A stretch of DNA of 64,000 nucleotides, taken from Candidatus Pseudobutyricicoccus lothianensis. Lineage in GTDB: Bacteria; Bacillota; Clostridia; Oscillospirales; Butyricicoccaceae. The stretch spans positions 1 through 64,000 of the forward strand of contig CAJFRA010000003.1 of NCBI GenBank assembly GCA_904419295.1. The letters run 5' to 3'. This document shows positions 55,497 through 63,991 of this stretch, one piece after another. The notes under the pieces were generated by a model. The model did not search any database. It saw only the letters and a list, made by a program, of their open reading frames with translations, and was not told the DNA's origin. A program made the position numbers and the translations under genes. Each line of letters opens with the position of its first letter. Within the stretch, counting starts at the first letter, position 1.

Positions 55497-57803
55497 TTGC
55501 TGAACCATCTTTTCACACAGTTCCTGCGGTCCTTTGGGATCTTTTTCCGTACCATCCGCGCCTTTTTTACCCGCCAGCTGGTGGGGCTGGGGGCGCGCAT
55601 CCGGCGGATGACCAACTTTTCGCGCCAGGCCACCAAAGTGGCCTCCGCATCGCTGCAATCCGCCGTGGCCGCGGTGAAGAAACCCACCAAACGGGAAGAC
55701 TATGTGGAGACCAAGCGGTTGTTTTTATCCAAAGCCTTTTTGCTTCGGGTGGCCCTGGGGCTCATCGCCCTGGGCCTGCTGCTGTATTTTGTGGTGTGGC
55801 CCTATGTGCTCAGCCACTTTCTGACCGCCCGCTTTTATGTGGAAGACGACCGCATCAGCGGCTGGACCGGCCGGGTGATCGTCTATGCGGACGAGGAGAA
55901 GACACTGCCTTTGTATGAGGGCAGGCTGGAAGAAGGCGTGCTGCAGGGCAAGGGCAAGGAATACGACGAAGAGGGCCGCCTGGCCTATGAAGGCACTTTC
56001 CAAGATGGGCTGCGCCAGGGGCAGGGCAAAGCCTACGAAGAAGGGCTGCTGGTCTACGAAGGGCCGTTTGTCCAGGGGCTTTATGAGGGCAAAGGCAAGC
56101 TCTACCAAGAGGGGGAACTGTATTACGAAGGGGACTTTGCGGCAGGGGTGGCTGCGGGCACCGGTACCCGCTACCATGCCAACGGCGAGCCGGCCTATAA
56201 AGGGGAGTTTGCCGACGGCGAGCCAGAGGGCACCGGCAAAGCCTATGACGAAGAGGGCCGGATGATCTACCAAGGCGGGTTTGCCCAGGGCCAGTACAGC
56301 GGCGAAGGCAGTTTGTACCCCGAAGAGGACCAGCGCATCGACGCCCAATTTGACCAAGGGGAGCCCACCGGATCCATCCAGTGGTACAAAGACGGCTTTT
56401 TGTATTACGAGGGGGAGAGCCAGGGGATCGTGCCCCAGGGCTTTGGCACCTTGTACGACCGGAAGGGCAACCCGCTCTACCAGGGGCAATTTTCCGGCGG
56501 CACCCTGGATGGCCAGTGGCTGCTGTCGCTGACGACTGAAGAACTGCGCTCCGCCTTTGGGGAGGGCACCACGGCCGACTATGAAAACCCGGCCGGCGGC
56601 TTTACCGTGGTCAGCGATCAACTGGGGGCGGCGGCCCTGTGCAGCTTCCAAGGGGAGGCGGAATCCCAGGTCTACGGCTTCTACCTCTTTACGCCAAAGG
56701 ATCCGGCGTCGTGGTGCGATCTGCTGCCCGGCAAAGACGGGGTGGCGGAGATGACATGGCCTGCGGGCACTGCAACGCAAAGGGGCACGGTATCCTTCCA
56801 GGCCCCGGCGGGCGTCAACGTGGCCTCTGGAGATCACCAGGGCCTGACTGCCACTTTGGAGAGCTGCCAAGTGCAGCTGCTCTATGGCGGCCAGGAGGAA
56901 GAGCCGGTGCTGCTCAGCTGGCGGCGGCTGGAAAGTATGCCGGCAGAAGGCCTTTCGGCAGGCGGCGGGACCAGCGAACAGGACGCACAGATGGAGGCGT
57001 TTTTGGAAGCGCTGGACGCCATGGCCAGCGGCAGCGGCGCCGCCACCCAAAGCACAAACCCCTATTATGGCGGGCAGCCTGTGGCCAGCGCGCTGCAAAG
57101 CTGCACATCGGCCCAGCAGGGGGTGGAGCTGGCCGACGCGCTGCTGCAATATTGGCAGGCGGCAGAACAGCGGGCCGCGGCAGAAGAGAACCTGGCCAGG
57201 ACCCAGCAGCTGCTGGAGCAGGCCCAGGCCCAGGCATCCCGGGGCCAGGACGGCGGCCAGGCAGAAGAACTGCAGCAGCAGGCCAACCAGCAGCAGGCCC
57301 AGATCAACGAGGCCATGGCCCAGATGGAAAAAGCCTCTTTGGCAGCCAAAACGGCGGGCGTAGACCCGGCAGATTTTGAACTGCAAGAGCTGGCCTTTGC
57401 CCAGGATCCATCCCAATGGGATGTGAGCACCTTGGGGCTGACGGCCGTGGCCTATGCCCAGGCCACCCAGGGCAGCGAAGTGGACACCGAGGCCATCGAG
57501 CTGGAAGTGAAAAACACGTTGGTGGACCTGGCGGCCGCTTATTTGGAAGTGGGGACTTGCCGCAGCGCCTATGAGCAGGCGGCCGCCGCCGCCCAGCAGA
57601 CGGCCGGGCAGTATGCCATGGGCCAGGCCACCCAAGCCCAGTGGTACGCCGCCCTTTCGGCACAAGCCGATGCACGCAGCGCCCTCTATGGCGCCCTGGC
57701 AGCCTGCGGGCGCCAGGCCAACACCCTCAACGGCCTCACCGGCGGCTGGGTCACTCGCACCTGCGGCTGGAACGCCGAGGCTTTTGGCGCCCTGTTCGGC
57801 TGA
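55497..57803 (+). CDS. Membrane-anchored MORN-repeat protein with long helical C-terminus
   Basis: TM LLRVALGLIALGLLLYFVVWPYV; repeated YEG.(F/L)..G...G.G..Y units; C-terminal helices. Confidence 0.85.
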   Translation: MLNHLFTQFLRSFGIFFRTIRAFFTRQLVGLGARIRRMTNFSRQATKVASASLQSAVAAVKKPTKREDYVETKRLFLSKAFLLRVALGLIALGLLLYFVVWPYVLSHFLTARFYVEDDRISGWTGRVIVYADEEKTLPLYEGRLEEGVLQGKGKEYDEEGRLAYEGTFQDGLRQGQGKAYEEGLLVYEGPFVQGLYEGKGKLYQEGELYYEGDFAAGVAAGTGTRYHANGEPAYKGEFADGEPEGTGKAYDEEGRMIYQGGFAQGQYSGEGSLYPEEDQRIDAQFDQGEPTGSIQWYKDGFLYYEGESQGIVPQGFGTLYDRKGNPLYQGQFSGGTLDGQWLLSLTTEELRSAFGEGTTADYENPAGGFTVVSDQLGAAALCSFQGEAESQVYGFYLFTPKDPASWCDLLPGKDGVAEMTWPAGTATQRGTVSFQAPAGVNVASGDHQGLTATLESCQVQLLYGGQEEEPVLLSWRRLESMPAEGLSAGGGTSEQDAQMEAFLEALDAMASGSGAATQSTNPYYGGQPVASALQSCTSAQQGVELADALLQYWQAAEQRAAAEENLARTQQLLEQAQAQASRGQDGGQAEELQQQANQQQAQINEAMAQMEKASLAAKTAGVDPADFELQELAFAQDPSQWDVSTLGLTAVAYAQATQGSEVDTEAIELEVKNTLVDLAAAYLEVGTCRSAYEQAAAAAQQTAGQYAMGQATQAQWYAALSAQADARSALYGALAACGRQANTLNGLTGGWVTRTCGWNAEAFGALFG

Positions 57804-57835
57804 TGCCGGCAGGCTGCGGAGAAAGGAGTAGATCC

Positions 57836-58426
57836 ATGGCTGATTACACTGCTTTGGTAGAGGCCGGCAACGCCCTGGTGGAGCTGCTGCGGGACAACTT
57901 GACCCCGGAGCCTCTGGGAAACCGGGAACTGATCGCCCTGTGCTCTCCCCACGAGAGCGAAAACAACCAGCTGACCCTCTACCTGTACCACATCGAAGAA
58001 GAGAGCCAAAACCAGACCAGCGGCTATTATGCGGTGAGCCGGGATGTGGAGCGCCGCCGGCCGGCCCAATTCACTTTGCGCTACCTGGTGACGGCCCATT
58101 CCAAAGCACCTGCCCAGCTGAAAGAGGCGGACCAGCACCGCATGGTGGGCGCGGCCATCCAGGTGCTGCGGGATCACCCGGTGATCCCGGCCAAGTATCT
58201 GGAGGGCTCTCTGGCCCAAGAAGGGGCACAGCTCCATGTTTCGGTGGAAAAGACCCCCTTGGAGCAGATGCTCAAGATCTGGAACAACACCAGCAAAGAG
58301 TACAAGCTGTCTTTTGTGGTGATGATCACCGGCGTCACCATCGATTCCCGCACCGAACGGCCCATTGCCCGGGTCACGGATGTGGCGATCCACACCCGGC
58401 AAAAGGAAGAAGGTGGGGCAAGATGA
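57836..58426 (+). CDS. DUF4255 tail terminator-like protein (Afp16-like)
   Basis: LTLYLYHIEEESQNQ...RRRPAQFTLRYLVTAHS...LEQMLKIWNN; ATG 57836. Confidence 0.9.
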   Translation: MADYTALVEAGNALVELLRDNLTPEPLGNRELIALCSPHESENNQLTLYLYHIEEESQNQTSGYYAVSRDVERRRPAQFTLRYLVTAHSKAPAQLKEADQHRMVGAAIQVLRDHPVIPAKYLEGSLAQEGAQLHVSVEKTPLEQMLKIWNNTSKEYKLSFVVMITGVTIDSRTERPIARVTDVAIHTRQKEEGGAR

Positions 58427-59163
58427 TCCATCGCCAAGTCAGCGCCGTTTTCCAGCTGCGGGATGGGTTCACCGGCCGGATGCTGCCCAATGCCGGCGGC
58501 CTGCTGGCCCGGCTGGATGGCGCTCCCTGCCGCCCGCTTTGGAAACAAGGGGGCTATTGGGTGCTGACCGACTTGGCGCCGGGGCCCCACCGCCTGGAAC
58601 TGGTGCTGGCGGGGTACCGGCCGGAGCCGGTGGAATGGAGCTGGGATGGCGCCGCGCCCTGGCAGGGGTGCGTCGTGCTCAAACCGGGGCAGGGGTACCC
58701 CTTCCGGGGGGATGTGACCCGCCTGGTCTTGCAGCTCTCCGGTAAAAACGGCCCTTTGGCCCACGAGGCCGTGTGGCTGTGCACCCCCTCTGCCGCCCAA
58801 CCCAAGCTGGCCCAGGACAAAGCCCAGCCCGGCGACACACAGCTGCGGCTCTACTACAAAGGGCCGGCTGCCGCGCTGCCCGTTCCGGGGGCGTTCCTGC
58901 TCCAAGACGGCGGCCATACCGAGCGGATCGAGCTTTTGCGGCTGGAAGGGGAACAGGGCATCCTGGCGGCGCCGCTGGAGCAGAAGCACAGCCGGGGGCG
59001 GGAATTGTTGCCCGCCCAGCCCTATACCGCCGACAGACAAGGCGTGGTGGAGGCACTGCTGTGCCAGCCCTGCCAGCTGACTGTCCAATGCCGGGGCCAG
59101 GTAAAGACTTTTGATCTGGCGCCGGGCGAAAACCAAGGCCAATGGCAACTGGAAGGGAGATGA
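58423..59163 (+). CDS. CIS operon hypothetical with carboxypeptidase-regulatory-like N-terminus
   Basis: ATG at 58423 overlapping upstream stop; GFTGRMLPNAGGLLARLDG...LTDLAPGPHRLELVLAGYRP. Confidence 0.7.
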   Translation: MIHRQVSAVFQLRDGFTGRMLPNAGGLLARLDGAPCRPLWKQGGYWVLTDLAPGPHRLELVLAGYRPEPVEWSWDGAAPWQGCVVLKPGQGYPFRGDVTRLVLQLSGKNGPLAHEAVWLCTPSAAQPKLAQDKAQPGDTQLRLYYKGPAAALPVPGAFLLQDGGHTERIELLRLEGEQGILAAPLEQKHSRGRELLPAQPYTADRQGVVEALLCQPCQLTVQCRGQVKTFDLAPGENQGQWQLEGR

Positions 59164-59170
59164 TCCGGCC

Positions 59171-59548
59171 ATGGCGAATCCTGTGGTACAAACCGCCGTG
59201 TGCACCTGCTCTTTTGGCATGGCGCCTATGGTGCTGCCGGTGACCAGCCAGCAGACCGTCACCATCTGCGGCATGCCGGCGGCCACGGTGCTGGATAACA
59301 AATGCACCACCTTTGGCATGTGCACCTGCCCGGCCAACCCGGCGGTGGCGGCCGCTACAGCGGCGGCGCTGGGCGTGCCGACCCCCAGCGCCTGCGTGCC
59401 TGTCACGGTGGCCCCCTGGGCGCCCGGCGCGCCGACAGTGCAGGTGTGCGGCAAACCGCTGCTCAATAACACCAGCAAATTGATGTGCAGCTACGGCGGC
59501 GTCATCCAGGTGACGGTGACCCCCGCCGTTACGGTGCAGACGCCTTGA
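59171..59548 (+). CDS. DUF4280-like PAAR-type spike tip protein (Afp10-like)
   Basis: VQTAVCTCSFGMAPMVLPV...CTTFGMCTCPANP...LLNNTSKLMCSYGGVIQV. Confidence 0.88.
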   Translation: MANPVVQTAVCTCSFGMAPMVLPVTSQQTVTICGMPAATVLDNKCTTFGMCTCPANPAVAAATAAALGVPTPSACVPVTVAPWAPGAPTVQVCGKPLLNNTSKLMCSYGGVIQVTVTPAVTVQTP

Positions 59549-59561
59549 AAGGGGAGAGAGC

Positions 59562-61697
59562 ATGGAAGAAAACCGCAAAGGCTACGCCAGCCAGTGGGAG
59601 TGGCTGGAAGAGCTCTCCGCTTGGCTGGATCTGCTCCTGTATCTGTACTACCGGGATCACCAGTGGCTGGGGCCTTCCAGCGAGCTGAAAAACATGCTGG
59701 GCCTGGTGGTCACACAGGAGGAATTTGAACACAACCTGGCAAAAGCGGCCCAGCGGGGGCTGTGGACCAGGCTGACACCGGAGGACAGCGCCCAGGTGCA
59801 GGCCCTCCGCACCGCCATGGCCCAGCGGCTGGCCGCCACCGACCCCGGCTCGCTGCCCTTGCTGCAGCTGTTTGCCCGGTGCGGGCTGGATGGGTTCCAG
59901 CAGGATTGCGTGGCCTTCACCTATGTGGCGGCGCTGGACCGGAAATATGAAAAACTGCTGGCCTATCTGCAAGACGACATCACCCGCAAAACGCCGGATA
60001 CATCTTTGGCAGTGGAGCTGTTTTTGCCTGCGGGCGGGGATATGGAAGAATACTTGGCCCGGTTTTCCCGCCGAGATGGGTTCACCCAGCTGTTCCAGCC
60101 GGAGCCCCTGGCCGAAGGCCGGCTGAAGCTGCAGGATGTGGTGCTGGAATTCCTCTCCACCGGTTCGGTGGCCGACAAGCCCGGGCTGACCCTGTTTGAC
60201 GGCGCCCAGCGGCGGCCCCAGGGGCCGCTGACCGTGCAGGGCGAGGTGGCCCGCCAGCTGGACCAGGTGTTCTTGGACCGGCAGACCCAGTGCGCCGTGT
60301 GCCTTTCCGGCCCGCCGGGCAGTGGGAAGCGCTTCCAGGTGGAGCACCTGATGGCCCGGCAAAAGGCCAAGTGCCTGTTTGCCGACCTGGAAGGGGAGGA
60401 CTGGGAGGCAAAAGGCAGACAGGCCGCCCTGGCCGCCCGCTTGTGCGGCGCCTATCTGTGCCTTTGCCACCTGGACCGGCAGCAAGAGGGCGAGGCGGTG
60501 CCGCCGCCCCAGCAGATGGTGGAGACCATCGCCGGTTGGCAGACCGGGCAGAACAAGGTGCTGCTGCTTTCCCAACTGCCCCTGGGCGGCCGCCTGCGCC
60601 GCTTGGCGGTGGAGCTGGAGCTGCCGCCCCTGGAAGAACAGGAGCGGTTGGCCCTGTTCCGGGCGGAACTGCGGGGCATGGCGCTGGAAAACGTGACCTG
60701 CGAAGAGCTGGCGGCCAAATTCCGCTTCAGCCCCCGGCAGATCCACCTGGCCTGCAACTTGGCCCGGGGGCTGGCCCAGCTGGAGGGGACACCGGTGGTA
60801 GACGGCCCGCTGATGCACCAGTGCTGCTACCGCCAGGCAGTGCACAAACTGGGGGATCTGGCCAGCCGGGTGCCCGCCGCCTACTGCTGGGATGACGTGG
60901 TGCTGCCCGCGCCGCAAAAGCGGCTGATGCAGCAGGCCTGCGGCCACATCCAATACCAGCACCAGGTCTACTATGGCTGGGGCTTTGACAAAAAGATCAG
61001 CTATGGCCGGGGGCTCTCCATCCTGTTCGCCGGCGCGCCGGGCACGGGCAAGACCATGTGCGCCCAGGTCATCGCCCGGCAGTTGAACATGGAGATGTAC
61101 AAGATCAACATCTCCCAGATCGTCAGCAAATACATCGGTGAGACGGAAAAGAACCTGCAAGCCGTGTTCACCGAGGCCCGCCGAGCCAATTCCATCCTCT
61201 TTTTTGATGAATGCGATGCGCTGTTCGGCAAGCGCAGCGAAGTGAAGGATTCCCACGACCGCAACGCCAACGTGGAAGTGGCCTATCTGCTGCAGCAGAT
61301 CGAAGAATACGACGGCGTCTGCATTTTGGCCACCAACCTGATCGGCAACATCGACGCCGCCTTTATGCGGCGCATCACCTACGTGGTGCATTTCCCCTTC
61401 CCCGATGCGGCCATGCGGCGGCAGATCTACCGGCAGACCATACCGGCGGGCGCGCCCTTGGACGAGGACATCGATTGGGATTTCCTGGCGGAAAAGTTCC
61501 AGCTTTCCGGCGGCCACATCAAAAACATCGTGCTGGCCGCGGCCTTTATGGCGGCGGGGGAGGGAAGCCCCATCGCCATGCGCCATCTGCTGCATGCCGC
61601 AGTGAATGAGCTGAAAAAGAACGAGATCGTGGTGGTGCGGGAAGAGCTGCGGGAATACCAGGATCTGCTGGATGAACCCGAGGAGGTGAAGCCGTGA
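59562..61697 (+). CDS. AAA+ ATPase (Afp15-like)
   Basis: Walker A GAPGTGKT, Walker B ILFFDECDALF, sensor ILATN; second divergent P-loop GPPGSGKR. Confidence 0.95.
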   Translation: MEENRKGYASQWEWLEELSAWLDLLLYLYYRDHQWLGPSSELKNMLGLVVTQEEFEHNLAKAAQRGLWTRLTPEDSAQVQALRTAMAQRLAATDPGSLPLLQLFARCGLDGFQQDCVAFTYVAALDRKYEKLLAYLQDDITRKTPDTSLAVELFLPAGGDMEEYLARFSRRDGFTQLFQPEPLAEGRLKLQDVVLEFLSTGSVADKPGLTLFDGAQRRPQGPLTVQGEVARQLDQVFLDRQTQCAVCLSGPPGSGKRFQVEHLMARQKAKCLFADLEGEDWEAKGRQAALAARLCGAYLCLCHLDRQQEGEAVPPPQQMVETIAGWQTGQNKVLLLSQLPLGGRLRRLAVELELPPLEEQERLALFRAELRGMALENVTCEELAAKFRFSPRQIHLACNLARGLAQLEGTPVVDGPLMHQCCYRQAVHKLGDLASRVPAAYCWDDVVLPAPQKRLMQQACGHIQYQHQVYYGWGFDKKISYGRGLSILFAGAPGTGKTMCAQVIARQLNMEMYKINISQIVSKYIGETEKNLQAVFTEARRANSILFFDECDALFGKRSEVKDSHDRNANVEVAYLLQQIEEYDGVCILATNLIGNIDAAFMRRITYVVHFPFPDAAMRRQIYRQTIPAGAPLDEDIDWDFLAEKFQLSGGHIKNIVLAAAFMAAGEGSPIAMRHLLHAAVNELKKNEIVVVREELREYQDLLDEPEEVKP

Positions 61698-63184
61698 AGC
61701 GCAACAAAAACCTAGGCTGGGGGCTGCTGCTGGCCTTTGTCCTGTGGCTGGTGCAGATGACCGTGGCCGCCGGCGCCGGCCTTGGCCGCCTGCTGCCTTT
61801 GGCGCTGGCATCGGCCGCCTGTTGGGCAGGCGCCACGGCCTGGTGGCTCTACCGGATGGAGCGGGAGGCAAAGCCCCTGGAACAGCTGGAAGAGACGCTG
61901 AAGCAGTGGCCCCAGCCCCAGGCCCTGGAAGAGCTGCGCCAAGAGGCGGGACAACAGGGCCAGGCCGGGCCCCTTGCCCAGGCCATGGCCGGCATTTTGG
62001 AGGAAGTGGACGGCCAGATCCAGCTGGCGGGCCGCATGGCGGCGGCCGAAGCGGCCAAAGACGCCCAGCGCCGCATGGCTGACGACATCTGCCACTCGGC
62101 CCTGCCCCAGGTGCTGCCCGACCTGCCCAGCCGGAGCAGCTTCGAGGTCCAAGGCAGGCTGGAACGGGGGACGGCAGATTGCAGCCCCTTTTACGATTAT
62201 TTTTACATCGACCCCGGCCTGGTGTGCCTGGTCATCGGCCAGGTGCCCGGGGGCAGCGTGGCCGAATCGCTGTATATGGTGGTGGCCCAGACCACGATCC
62301 GCAGCCGCCTGCGCCAAGGCCGTTCCCTGGCCGAGACCATGGCCGATGTCAACGCCCAGCTGTTCGATCTGGGCAGCCAGTTTTCCCTCCACGCCCTGGT
62401 GGGCACCCTGAGCACGGCAGACGGCATGTTCCACTATGTGAATGCCGGCGAAGTCCAACCGCTGCTGATGCGCAACGAGGACCGCTATGAATGGCTGGAC
62501 GCGCCGGTCTACGCGCCGTTGGGGATGAATGAGAGCGTCTCCTACCGCACCATGGAGCTGCGGCTCAAACAAGGGGACCGTCTGTTTTTCCACACCGAAG
62601 GTCTGGGCGCCATTGCCGACCGGGAAGGGATCCCTTTCCGGGAACAGCAGCTGCGGGCCGACCTGAACCTGAGCCGGGGCAAAGGGTTGGAGCCGGGGGA
62701 GACCCTGGAATTTTTGCAGGAAAAAGCCCTGGTATACAGCAAGACGCTGGAGGTGGGCGGTTACGCGGCCATGCTGCTGGAATACCGCAAAGGCGACAAA
62801 GAACTGGCCCATTGCGAAGTGCCGGGCCAGCCTGCCTACGCCGCCCAAGTGGCGGATTTCCTCAAGCGGCAGCTGGATGAAAACGGCATCAGCAAGCGGC
62901 ACTATGCCCGGGTGGCCGTGGTGGTGGATGAGCTGTTCGCCCTTTGCTGCCGGTATGTCAAGCGGGATACGGTGCTGGTGGAATGCGGCGTGGCGCCGGA
63001 TGCCCAGATGGTGACCATCCGCATCGCCGCCATGCTGGATGGGCAAGACCCGCTGGATGCGGCCGAGATGGAAGAAGGCCCGGCCCAGGAAGCTATGGCC
63101 TTTGTGCGCGCCCAGGCAGATTACGTCACATTTAAGCCGGGCAGCGAACGGGATACGATCACTGTAGTCTGTTATCTGGGCTAA
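61694..63184 (+). CDS. Membrane PP2C/SpoIIE-like plus HATPase-like protein, catalytically degenerate
   Basis: Two N-terminal TM; SpoIIE-like fold pattern (FSLHALVGTLSTADGMFHYVNAGEVQPLL, GDRLFFHTEGLG); C-terminal HATPase_c_2-like VVVDELFALCCRY. Confidence 0.8.
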   Translation: MKRNKNLGWGLLLAFVLWLVQMTVAAGAGLGRLLPLALASAACWAGATAWWLYRMEREAKPLEQLEETLKQWPQPQALEELRQEAGQQGQAGPLAQAMAGILEEVDGQIQLAGRMAAAEAAKDAQRRMADDICHSALPQVLPDLPSRSSFEVQGRLERGTADCSPFYDYFYIDPGLVCLVIGQVPGGSVAESLYMVVAQTTIRSRLRQGRSLAETMADVNAQLFDLGSQFSLHALVGTLSTADGMFHYVNAGEVQPLLMRNEDRYEWLDAPVYAPLGMNESVSYRTMELRLKQGDRLFFHTEGLGAIADREGIPFREQQLRADLNLSRGKGLEPGETLEFLQEKALVYSKTLEVGGYAAMLLEYRKGDKELAHCEVPGQPAYAAQVADFLKRQLDENGISKRHYARVAVVVDELFALCCRYVKRDTVLVECGVAPDAQMVTIRIAAMLDGQDPLDAAEMEEGPAQEAMAFVRAQADYVTFKPGSERDTITVVCYLG

Positions 63185-63189
63185 AACAA

Positions 63190-63226
63190 CAGCAAAAAAG
63201 CTCCCTTCAAGGGAGCTTTTTTTGTT
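63190..63226 (+). terminator. Rho-independent terminator ending the CIS operon
   Basis: AAAAAAGCTCCCTTCAAGGGAGCTTTTTTTG. Confidence 0.93.
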
Positions 63227-63310
63227 GCGCCGGGCAGAAGACCTTTGGGTTCTGACCTGCCCACCTTTCCCATAAGGGCAGCCAGATAGGGAAGACGCCC
63301 AGGGCGCTTT

Positions 63311-63655
63311 TTAAGCCGTTAAGGCCCGGTACAGGAGGGCAAGGGGAGGGGCTAGGACAGAAAAGGCAAAGGTGATCCGATATTCACAGGGCTCCGGCTC
63401 GTAGAAGTCGATGGAATGGATGCCCGTATGGAAGAGCAGCAAAACATAGCATACCAGCCCCAAAAGGAACAAGAAGGAATCCAGCGCCGAAGTCACGCGG
63501 ACCGGGTGCAAAATGCTGTAGGGCACATCCAGCGACAGCCCGAGCAGGACCCAATAAGACCATTCGGGAAGCAGGTGGTCTGCCAAAAGGCGAAATGTTC
63601 GGAAACCGCTGAGCCGTTTGCGGAATTGCTGAAACTTTGCCCACATAAGGACCAT
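63311..63655 (-). CDS. Small multi-TM membrane protein
   Basis: 114 aa with about three hydrophobic segments. Confidence 0.65.
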   Translation of the reverse strand: MVLMWAKFQQFRKRLSGFRTFRLLADHLLPEWSYWVLLGLSLDVPYSILHPVRVTSALDSFLFLLGLVCYVLLLFHTGIHSIDFYEPEPCEYRITFAFSVLAPPLALLYRALTA

Positions 63656-63725
63656 CCTTCTAAAAAATTACTTTTTCGTGGAGCAGAGCGGAAGAGTGCA
63701 ACGGAATCTCAGGACCAGCGAGGGT

Positions 63726-63968
63726 CTACCGGATCTCTTGTTCCAAGCTGTCAAACTCCGGCGTGGAGAAAAATTCGCCTAGCGTAATGTCCAGAGCGTC
63801 GCACAGCTTTTTGATGGTTTTGATTTCTGGGTTTGGATTATCACCAGATAATATCCTGTGGAGCGTTGATTGCGATATGGATGCTAAATGGGCCAGTTGG
63901 ACCGCTGTGATCTGGCGTTCACGGCAGAGGCCCAAGACCCGTTGTTGTATCCCGTTTTTTTGACTCAT
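63726..63968 (-). CDS. XRE-family HTH regulator
   Basis: RITAVQLAHLASISQSTLHRILSGDNPNPEIKTIKKLCDALDITLGEFF. Confidence 0.94.
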   Translation of the reverse strand: MSQKNGIQQRVLGLCRERQITAVQLAHLASISQSTLHRILSGDNPNPEIKTIKKLCDALDITLGEFFSTPEFDSLEQEIR

Positions 63969-63991
63969 ATTGGGGTCACCTCAATATGAGT
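63963..63991. promoter_or_regulatory. 10-bp perfect inverted repeat overlapping the XRE start codon
   Basis: ACTCATATTG-GGGTCACCT-CAATATGAGT. Confidence 0.65.

Noticed and set aside
30340-63184. Prophage interpretation of the tail-like genes
   Set aside because: No terminase, portal, capsid, integrase or lysis genes seen; presence of the AAA+ ATPase, DUF4255, DUF4280 and LysM set favours eCIS.
30340-63184. Type VI secretion system interpretation
   Set aside because: Single sheath gene of Afp type, no TssJ/L/M-like or separate ClpV-type genes recognised; tube and LysM gene order is eCIS-like.
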